A stretch of DNA of 5,505 nt from Candidatus Microgenomatus auricola. Its GTDB lineage: Bacteria; Patescibacteriota; Patescibacteriia; UBA9570; XYC2-FULL-38-9. Position numbers and translations under genes: made by a program. Of this stretch, positions 1 through 5,505 are shown one piece after another. Within the stretch, counting starts at the first letter, position 1; the number at the start of each line of letters is the position of its first letter. Under the pieces are notes generated by a model that did not search any database, had not been told where the DNA came from, and saw only the letters and a program-made list of their open reading frames with translations. The DNA lies in contig SBBP01000090.1 in the NCBI GenBank assembly GCA_005239655.1, positions 1-5,505 on the forward strand, given 5' to 3'.

Positions 1-2945
1 CCCCATGCCAAGCGGTTCCATTTGAGCTTGGCATTGATATCGGCTTTCCGCATTTCGCCAGCGACTAGCTTAGCCCGCCGGGCTTCGGGTATAAAATGCA
101 AATGACCATTGACCATTTCATAGGCACGTGATGCGCCAATGTGGCCAACACCCTCTTCAATGTATGATAGATCGTTTGCTAAACGTAATGACTCGTGTTC
201 ACTCATACCAAGTTGACCAACGAGTACGCGTTGACGCCACAGTTCCAACCCATCTGCATCAGAGCGAGCGTCAGTATAGCCCGCATCTGCCATCTGTTGT
301 TGGATAATCTCATTAAAGTCATAGTTCTGCGCAATACGCTTGACGACGGCTTCATACAAGTGGTGATTGCCTTCTCGTTTTGCGCGCGCCAAATACCCCA
401 TCAACTCTGTGGTGTTCTTCACATCTTTAATTTTGGACATTTCCTCCTGGATCAAATGCTCAGTGTGGGTACGCGCTTCGTAACTCGTTGGCTCTTGGTA
501 GGCTGCAAGTTCTGTACGCAGCTTTGCCGCTTGCTTTTTGAGTGCATCTGCAGCTTTTTTATGGTCCTCTCGCTCATCAGTTTCACCAATTTTTTTGCCG
601 TCCTTATCGAGATCATCTCTTACTTTGACCGCGTTGGTCAGGGTGCCGCCTCGTGCATACCCAGTCACGGGGTTCAGCGCACCTGTATACCCAGAGTCTG
701 CCAGACGCTTTTGAAGAGCCTCGTTCTTTTTTTCTAAATCTCCAGCACGATCTCTCACTGCCTTGCTCAACGAATCTCTCATTGCATTCATCCGCCCAGC
801 GCCAACGACTCCCTCAAGGGCATCATAGGTTGTTGATCCTTCTTCTCCATCCTTTACCATGCCTTGCAGGAGTTCAATTTGTGTGCCAAGGTCTTCTGCC
901 GTGCCAACATCTCCACGATTCAGTGCCTGCTGTCGTTCATCTTCCATTTTGCGGATTTCTCCTTGCAGAGCAACTTTCACCTCTCCGATACGAGCATCAA
1001 TCTCTGCCCTTGCCTGACCGGCTGCAATACCCGCTGCAACGCCGTTCAGTGTGCGCACCGCTTCCCTGTTGGCATCATGCTCATCAAGAACACTATTCAC
1101 TTCATCGGTGCGCAGTCGATTTCGAGCTTCCCTGGCCTTTTTTTCTTCTTCCTCTTGCTGTGTATCGAGTTTTTTTGCCTCCTCTTCATTCTTCAAGCGA
1201 CCACGCTTTCCGAGGATGCGCGTAATTCCACCGAGTGAAAGGTATTCACGTGCAACATGCGTTGGGTCAAGACCTGCTCCAACAGCGAGACCAGCAAGGT
1301 TGGCCATGACGCCCAACACGGCACCTTTTCCAGCGACATCAACACCACGCATACGGCTAGCTTCGTGCTCTGCCCTATTTTTTGCAATGGCTTTCTTTTC
1401 ATCAAATAGCTCTTTGCGCGCTTTTATCACTCCCTTCCCCCAATCGACGGGCTGAAAAACCGTGGAGCCAAGCGTCGTGGCGATTTGTGCAAACCTCCCG
1501 GCCTGCCATTGCATGACTGGGTTTCCATCTTTATCCACCTCTGGTTTTCCGTCATGACCAATCTTCGGCACTTCCCGGTGTGTTGCCTTAAACAGGGCTC
1601 TTGAAATCGCTCCGCCTTCCATGCTGCCCATTCCTGCGCCAAAATACTGCATACCAATACCCGGCATTGCAAAAAGGCCTGCTCCGACTCCCCACGCTTT
1701 TCCTTCGATTGCACCCGTTATCGCTCCCGCCTCCGCAGCCATCTTGTGAATAAGCTTGAGTGACGCCATCAACAGCATCGTTGCAACCAGGAAGTTGGCC
1801 AACACATTTGGCGATGTCGCGGCAAACGAACCCGATGGAGCGGTGTATTTGCTTGAGGCGGACGAGGTCGAACTTGTAATTGCACTGCCGCTCGTCGCAA
1901 ATCTTACACTCACAGGATTGCCGTAATTTGCGTCCTTGTCACCAACCGATTGCTCACCTCCAACAGACGTGCCAAATGCCATGGTGAGCGAGAGCCACAA
2001 AAAGAACGTCACGAGCGGCCCCACCGTAACGTAGCGGCCAAACATTTCCCACCACTCACTCGAATACTTTTTTGTCTGTGGCAAAATGCGACTAATGTAT
2101 GCCAATGGTGACAACACAATCAGGAACCACAGCATCACAATGCGGAAGAGGAGCGTTGCCGTAAACGACAGCATGATTACAAAAAATATCATCGTCATGA
2201 CGGCTGCGGCGACATAGGCCAGCATGGTGCTGATGAGGCTGGACTCGTCAACACTGGTTGTTCCTCCCAAGTCGACAAGGGTCGGCAGACCAAACGCTCC
2301 AATGATGCCTAGGGCAAAGCTCTCACCAAACGACCCCCCGAACGTTGCCATGGCCACAGTCGCCATATCCGTAAACACACCACAGATGGTTTTGGAAAAA
2401 TTAATGAGTACAGCCATGAGTACCAACTTTGGTACCATCACCTTCCACGAGTATGCTTCGATTTTGAGGACGGTCGCAAGAGCAATAATCACCAAAATCA
2501 GCGAAAAAAACATGTTACAGACGTCTCGAACAAGCTTCCAGCCTGTCTGCACAGCAGAGACATTCACGAACCCTCCTGCAGCAGAGCTCCAAATGGCACC
2601 ATGCGGATAGTTGATGATGAGCTGCATGATGAAGGCCACTAAGGCAGAGGCCATGCCGATTGGACCGATAAAGACGTAGTACAGCATGTTACCAAGAACG
2701 ATTCCTACCCAGCCTCCGGCGCCAGCGTAGGCAGGCTGCGCAATCGGCACATGGTTGATGTGCAAAATCACAGCAGCAATGGCGATTCCGACAACGCACA
2801 CCGCTCCCCAGTAAGCGCCGCGCATCGCAAGCCGGCGAACGGTGTGTGTGAAACGGTTGAACGTCACGGATCCAGTGTGATACAAACGCTGCGTTTTCCA
2901 AAAAACGCCTATTGCGCGTTGCTTCCAGTGTTGAGCGTCCGGCAT
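1..2945 (-). CDS. VirB6/TrbL-like polytopic membrane protein of a type IV secretion system, with long coiled-coil C-terminal tail (3' end outside window)
   Basis: The frame is open from an ATG at 2945 to the window edge, giving 981 codons with no stop. Residues 1-41 are strongly basic and probably cytoplasmic. About eight or nine hydrophobic segments follow, at roughly 43-62, 78-95, 96-112, 144-162, 170-191, 239-262, 265-286, 306-325 and 381-399. Recognisable stretches are LVLMAVLINFSK (174-185) and RIVMLWFLIVLSPLAYI (268-284), which recall the core of VirB6/TrbL-type proteins. That family forms part of the inner-membrane channel in conjugation and type IV secretion. A Ser/Thr-rich loop (326-380) separates the last two segments. 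After residue 400 comes a Gly/Ala-rich stretch, then a soluble region with charged heptad-like coiled coils (about 580-680 and 720-815) and a helical end. VirB6 proteins are usually about 300 residues, so the tail is a large addition. ATG 2945 is preferred because a good promoter lies 35 bases upstream and the basic N-terminus then obeys the positive-inside rule. No clear Shine-Dalgarno sequence is visible. The family call is by pattern recognition only. Confidence 0.8.
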   Translation of the reverse strand, partial: MPDAQHWKQRAIGVFWKTQRLYHTGSVTFNRFTHTVRRLAMRGAYWGAVCVVGIAIAAVILHINHVPIAQPAYAGAGGWVGIVLGNMLYYVFIGPIGMASALVAFIMQLIINYPHGAIWSSAAGGFVNVSAVQTGWKLVRDVCNMFFSLILVIIALATVLKIEAYSWKVMVPKLVLMAVLINFSKTICGVFTDMATVAMATFGGSFGESFALGIIGAFGLPTLVDLGGTTSVDESSLISTMLAYVAAAVMTMIFFVIMLSFTATLLFRIVMLWFLIVLSPLAYISRILPQTKKYSSEWWEMFGRYVTVGPLVTFFLWLSLTMAFGTSVGGEQSVGDKDANYGNPVSVRFATSGSAITSSTSSASSKYTAPSGSFAATSPNVLANFLVATMLLMASLKLIHKMAAEAGAITGAIEGKAWGVGAGLFAMPGIGMQYFGAGMGSMEGGAISRALFKATHREVPKIGHDGKPEVDKDGNPVMQWQAGRFAQIATTLGSTVFQPVDWGKGVIKARKELFDEKKAIAKNRAEHEASRMRGVDVAGKGAVLGVMANLAGLAVGAGLDPTHVAREYLSLGGITRILGKRGRLKNEEEAKKLDTQQEEEEKKAREARNRLRTDEVNSVLDEHDANREAVRTLNGVAAGIAAGQARAEIDARIGEVKVALQGEIRKMEDERQQALNRGDVGTAEDLGTQIELLQGMVKDGEEGSTTYDALEGVVGAGRMNAMRDSLSKAVRDRAGDLEKKNEALQKRLADSGYTGALNPVTGYARGGTLTNAVKVRDDLDKDGKKIGETDEREDHKKAADALKKQAAKLRTELAAYQEPTSYEARTHTEHLIQEEMSKIKDVKNTTELMGYLARAKREGNHHLYEAVVKRIAQNYDFNEIIQQQMADAGYTDARSDADGLELWRQRVLVGQLGMSEHESLRLANDLSYIEEGVGHIGASRAYEMVNGHLHFIPEARRAKLVAGEMRKADINAKLKWNRLAW

Positions 2946-2952
2946 GTTAGCC

Positions 2953-2996
2953 AAAATAGTGCAGAAAAATGATAAATGTACTATAGCACCTATTTT
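2953..2996. repeat. Inverted repeat overlapping the promoter, possible operator
   Basis: The plus-strand arm AAAATAGTGC (2953-2962) is matched by its reverse complement GCAC-C-TATTTT (2986-2996), with one extra base in the second arm. The gap between arms is 23 bases. The upper arm overlaps the promoter spacer and touches the -10 box. The lower arm lies in the expected leader. Because the predicted transcription start falls between the arms, the whole structure cannot fold in the transcript. That favours a protein-binding dyad over an RNA hairpin. Confidence 0.4.
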
Positions 2997-3008
2997 AGAA
3001 ATTTTCAA
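2980..3008 (-). promoter_or_regulatory. Sigma70-type extended -10 promoter for the VirB6-like gene
   Basis: Read on the minus strand, TTGAAA (3008-3003, five of six consensus -35 bases) is followed by exactly 17 bases and then TATAGT (2985-2980, five of six consensus -10 bases). A TGC directly before the -10 makes it an extended -10 element. Transcription would start near 2973, leaving a leader of about 28 bases before ATG 2945. The promoter would let this gene be expressed independently of the upstream gene. The call rests on sequence match only. Confidence 0.65.
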
Positions 3009-3135
3009 GGCTGCGTTGCCGTGCTTTTTGGTTTTTCGGTGGACGAGATGCGCCATTTGACAGCTGCTTCGACTTTTGACATGAATACGAGTGATGCGCC
3101 TCGTGTGGAGAGGAGCAGATACTGTCTCGCTGGTA

Positions 3136-3222
3136 CTAGTGATGCCGTTTACGGCGTCCGCGACAACGCTGGAAGTCCTTTATGGATGACCGTGTTTGCC
3201 GATCTTGTCCTGCGAGAATCAC
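3136..3222 (-). CDS. Doubtful 28-codon basic microprotein frame
   Basis: A GTG at 3222 is preceded by AGGAG (3236-3232) at nine bases, the best Shine-Dalgarno match seen in the window. The frame ends at TAG 3138-3136. The predicted peptide has 28 residues and is rich in Arg, Lys and His (for example RCRGRRKRHH at its end). It resembles no family I recognise. It may be a chance frame or a leader peptide within the gap between the two large genes. Confidence 0.12.
   Translation of the reverse strand: MILAGQDRQTRSSIKDFQRCRGRRKRHH
3142..3157. other. Short GC-rich hairpin in the intergenic region
   Basis: The sequence ATGCCG-TTTA-CGGCGT folds into a six-pair stem (one G-T pair) with a four-base loop. 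It has no following T tract on either strand, and its role is unknown. Confidence 0.25.
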
Positions 3223-3242
3223 GATATCCTTCTCCTCTCTAC

Positions 3243-3263
3243 CTGCGGCGTATACAACCGCAG
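3243..3263. other. Hairpin just downstream of the surface-protein gene
   Basis: CTGCGG (3243-3248) and CCGCAG (3258-3263) form a perfect six-base-pair stem with a nine-base loop, beginning 20 bases after the TAA stop. No run of T follows on the minus strand, so it is not a canonical intrinsic terminator. It may help stabilise the 3' end of the transcript or be incidental. Confidence 0.35.
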
Positions 3264-3282
3264 TGCGATCAGGCCAACACAT

Positions 3283-5505
3283 TTACGGAGTCACGTAGAC
3301 AGTGCCGTCATATTCGTCGTAGGAAGTGCAGGAGCTTGTGCCGCCGCTACGTGTGGTCGTGGTGACCGTGTTGCCGCTGCAGAAGCCCCAGTTATCTTCA
3401 ATCTGAATCTTCACCTTGTATTCACAGGCGTTTTGTCCACCCTCATCCGTAGAGATATAGAAGCTCGTTGTGGGGTCGCAGGTGTAGGTATGGCTATAGG
3501 AGTGTCCAACAGTCGACGCCGCCTCCCACGGATCGGACACGCCAATGGTTTCACTCGTAAACGACTGTTCGGTTGTTGTGGCTTCCCACACGATACGAAT
3601 GTTCTGGAGAGGTTCTTGATCTTCATCGGCATCAGAATCAAATGTGAGTCCGACAGATGTGCCGCTGGGCACAGTGATATCCCCTGTTGTGTTTCCTTCA
3701 AGTGCAATATTCTCAACTTGTGGACGGACGCCACAGTAGTCGTTTTCCACTTGCTCATTATCACTACAGACTTCCAACGTGTCATTGTCATCATAGTCAA
3801 ACACCCCGTCGTTGTCGTCATCAAAAGCATCGAAGGTTGTGCGACTAGTCGTTTCTGTAAATGCAGCGCTTGGACGAGAAGCATCGCTGTCTGGGCCGAC
3901 ATACCAAATCGTATCCCCAATGTCGGCAAACAGCAGTCGGAAACGATGCCAGGCTTGTGTTGCAGCGGCATCCAATTGTTCTTGATACGTATCATATGCG
4001 GTTGATGTCCCTTCGCCGGAAATAATGCTCGTGGAACATGTTGCTGTTGCAGAGATAGCCGCAGTACAATCGGCGTTGTCATTACAGAAGTAGGCTTCAC
4101 CCTCCAGCGTTTCACTGCAAACACCATCAAACCCAATCCAGTCACTGCAGGTACCCCCATCAAACGAGCTATAACTGTCTGATTGACACACAATAGTATT
4201 GCAGCTACCAATACACGCGTACGGCACTGCCGTTGTTGCACCTGCGTTTAAATAGACATACGGAACGTTATTGTCTGCTGCGGCAGTAAAATCAACAGCG
4301 TCAGTCTCAGTGATACCGTCCTCTAAACCATCCATCTCGCCCGGGTCACTAATACCGTCCCCACCAATACTGCCAAAAAGAGTATTGACGCTACTACTCC
4401 CCGCATTCATTGCGTACGTGTACCCAAGATCATACAATTCGTAACCTGTCGATTCTCCGATGCGGGTACGCCATGGCGTCGCATGTGCTTCGTCGTCCGC
4501 AGCTTCAACAGCCAACAAACATGGCTCCTTTAAGAAATATTTCCACTTTATATTTTCTATGACGGTATAGTCGTAGTCAACCATACCATTCCAGTTTCCA
4601 TAGTACACGTTCTTCACATATCCATTTTCAAACTGGATTGCACTAATCACCAGGTTAGCTCCACAACGTTCACCATTACACTTGCCAGTGTCTGTGCCTT
4701 CTGAATCCCAATACTGTGGGAACGTCAAGTCGCCACTGCCACTCCAGTCTCCATCATTATCGCAATCGATGTCATTCGTCTTTCCATCAGAAGAAATTTC
4801 TCCATGACAACCACCGTTATCCCACGCAGCACCATTCTCGCCAAACAGATCTGAGTCCTCCACAAAAGGATTTTTTGGGTCTCCGTTATTGTAGTAGTGG
4901 TCAGGGGCATTGTTATCCACTCCACTAATCGCATGGACGTAGTAGAACCACATGTCTTCTAAATTATCCTCGATGTCCGCTGCGGAATCGCACTGGCCAT
5001 CGTCCCCGCACCACATACCGTAATTTCGAGAAGCATCAAAGGAATCTCCTCCACCAGTAGACGAATCTGTGTCATTGTCCCCAGAACCAGGATCGGTGTT
5101 CCCAAACACAATACGTACGAGCAGATGGCCAGCTGTGTCATCGTCAGTTGCGTCTTCCAACTCAAGCTCTTCTGTCGATGCCTCTGTCCCACCGACGGCA
5201 TACGGTCCTTCGTATCCCGTGCCGGTGTTATTATCCGGGTGTCCTTCATCAAACTCAATGTGATCAATCTCTGAAATGTGTATTAACTTCTCAAGCGGGT
5301 TTGCGGTGAACTTTTCAAAATGTGCATAATCCTGATTGCCATCATTATCAGTGCCCTCTTGAGAACCGTCCAAGTCAAGACTCATACTTGGAATCGAATG
5401 TGTAACTGTGTAACCACTACTACTAATCTCATGTGTGATTCCTCCACCGTCAACTCCGTCGTCACTGCTGCTACTGCCGTCACTGCTGCCGCCGCCACCT
5501 CCACC
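3283..5505 (-). CDS. Large acidic, cysteine-rich secreted or surface protein with PKD/Ig-like C-terminal region (5' end outside window)
   Basis: The frame is open from the window edge to a TAA at 3285-3283, giving 740 visible residues. An ATG at 5385 is internal: the 40 codons before it are open and encode a Gly/Ser/Asp linker continuous in style with the rest, so the true start lies beyond 5505. Counting from 5505, residues 1-22 are the low-complexity linker. Residues 41-330 are Asp/Gly/aromatic-rich with loops such as DCDNDGDW (247-254). Residues 431-490 hold nine cysteines. A thrombospondin type 3-like loop, DDDNDGVFDYDDND, sits at 562-575. Residues 594-715 look like a PKD/Ig-type beta sandwich (VPSGTSVGLTFDSDAD, then NIRIVW, then HSYSHTYTC). 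There are 21 cysteines in total, a strong acidic bias, few lysines and no membrane segment in the visible part. All this suggests an exported protein stabilised by disulfides and metal. It lies directly upstream of the VirB6-like gene, so a role as a surface adhesin or extracellular part of that apparatus is plausible but unproven. No enzyme motif was recognised. Confidence 0.85.
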   Translation of the reverse strand, partial: GGGGGGSSDGSSSSDDGVDGGGITHEISSSGYTVTHSIPSMSLDLDGSQEGTDNDGNQDYAHFEKFTANPLEKLIHISEIDHIEFDEGHPDNNTGTGYEGPYAVGGTEASTEELELEDATDDDTAGHLLVRIVFGNTDPGSGDNDTDSSTGGGDSFDASRNYGMWCGDDGQCDSAADIEDNLEDMWFYYVHAISGVDNNAPDHYYNNGDPKNPFVEDSDLFGENGAAWDNGGCHGEISSDGKTNDIDCDNDGDWSGSGDLTFPQYWDSEGTDTGKCNGERCGANLVISAIQFENGYVKNVYYGNWNGMVDYDYTVIENIKWKYFLKEPCLLAVEAADDEAHATPWRTRIGESTGYELYDLGYTYAMNAGSSSVNTLFGSIGGDGISDPGEMDGLEDGITETDAVDFTAAADNNVPYVYLNAGATTAVPYACIGSCNTIVCQSDSYSSFDGGTCSDWIGFDGVCSETLEGEAYFCNDNADCTAAISATATCSTSIISGEGTSTAYDTYQEQLDAAATQAWHRFRLLFADIGDTIWYVGPDSDASRPSAAFTETTSRTTFDAFDDDNDGVFDYDDNDTLEVCSDNEQVENDYCGVRPQVENIALEGNTTGDITVPSGTSVGLTFDSDADEDQEPLQNIRIVWEATTTEQSFTSETIGVSDPWEAASTVGHSYSHTYTCDPTTSFYISTDEGGQNACEYKVKIQIEDNWGFCSGNTVTTTTRSGGTSSCTSYDEYDGTVYVTP
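5440..5505 (-). repeat. Low-complexity Gly/Ser/Asp linker coding tract
   Basis: The first 22 visible codons of the surface-protein gene encode six glycines followed by Ser/Asp/Gly repeats. At the DNA level the unit AGCAGTGAC recurs, with GGC/AGC-type triplets around it. Such tracts commonly act as flexible linkers between domains of secreted proteins, which implies another domain further upstream, outside the window. Confidence 0.6.

Larger units (their letters stand above)
2946..3282. other. Intergenic region between the surface-protein gene and the VirB6-like gene
   Basis: This 337-base gap contains two short hairpins on the upstream side (3243-3263 and 3142-3157), a doubtful 28-codon reading frame with a good ribosome-binding site (3222-3136), and a promoter with an overlapping inverted repeat next to the downstream gene (3008-2953). 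The last 60 or so bases before ATG 2945 are clearly richer in A and T than the flanking genes, as expected of a promoter. No tRNA, known riboswitch or convincing protein gene was seen in it. Confidence 0.7.

Noticed and set aside
195..1455. Several overlapping plus-strand open frames
   Set aside because: They are antisense to the coiled-coil tail of the VirB6-like gene. The Ser/Leu/Phe-rich translations are what reverse complements of Glu/Lys/Ala-rich coding sequence give.
2224..2610. Plus-strand open frame of 128 codons
   Set aside because: It is antisense to the membrane core of the VirB6-like gene, with no domain or ribosome-binding site.
2976..3365. Plus-strand open frame of 129 codons across the gap
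   Set aside because: It starts inside the promoter region and runs antisense into the end of the surface-protein gene. It has no ribosome-binding site and an arginine/cysteine-rich tail typical of a shadow.
3196..4005. Plus-strand open frame of 269 codons
   Set aside because: It lies almost wholly antisense to the surface-protein gene, whose acidic, cysteine-patterned product is clearly the real one. The plus-strand translation has no recognisable domain.
3411..4241. Minus-strand open frame of 276 codons in a different frame
   Set aside because: It is fully inside the surface-protein gene and its translation is compositionally odd, with no domain features. It is a shadow of the real frame.
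5383..5385. ATG as the start of the surface-protein gene
   Set aside because: The frame stays open for 40 codons upstream to the window edge, with the same Gly/Ser/Asp composition, and no signal peptide follows this ATG.
1..5505. Use of an altered genetic code (TGA read as glycine)
   Set aside because: Both long frames contain no in-frame TGA over more than 1,700 codons, so the standard bacterial code explains them.

Overview
The window holds two large genes, both on the minus strand and both cut by the window edges. They are separated by a 337-base gap. Transcription runs from high to low coordinates. No RNA gene, CRISPR array, insertion sequence or attachment site was seen.

From 5505 to 3283 lies the 3' part of a gene for a large, acidic, Asp/Ser/Thr/Gly-rich, cysteine-rich protein (740 residues visible, start outside the window). 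It carries a Gly/Ser/Asp linker, Asp-rich loops resembling calcium-binding or thrombospondin type 3 repeats, a dense cysteine cluster and a C-terminal PKD/Ig-like beta region. All of this points to an exported or cell-surface protein. The gap 3282-2946 contains small hairpins just after the stop codon. Near its other end is a convincing sigma70-type extended -10 promoter embedded in an inverted repeat that may be an operator. From 2945 to base 1 (running off the window) is a gene for a polytopic membrane protein resembling VirB6/TrbL of type IV secretion systems. It has about eight or nine membrane segments in the first 400 residues, followed by a very long soluble tail rich in coiled coil.

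The pair looks like part of a type IV secretion or pilus-like cluster. The membrane protein would form the inner-membrane channel component, and the upstream protein would be a secreted or surface partner. The architecture, a VirB6-like protein with a long coiled-coil tail beside a giant Asp-rich PKD/cysteine-rich surface protein, resembles what I recall from Candidate Phyla Radiation (Patescibacteria) genomes. That placement is an inference from style and not a database match. Both frames are free of internal TGA, so the standard bacterial code fits and the TGA-recoding lineages (code 25) are not indicated. The two genes need not be strictly co-transcribed, because the downstream gene appears to have its own promoter.
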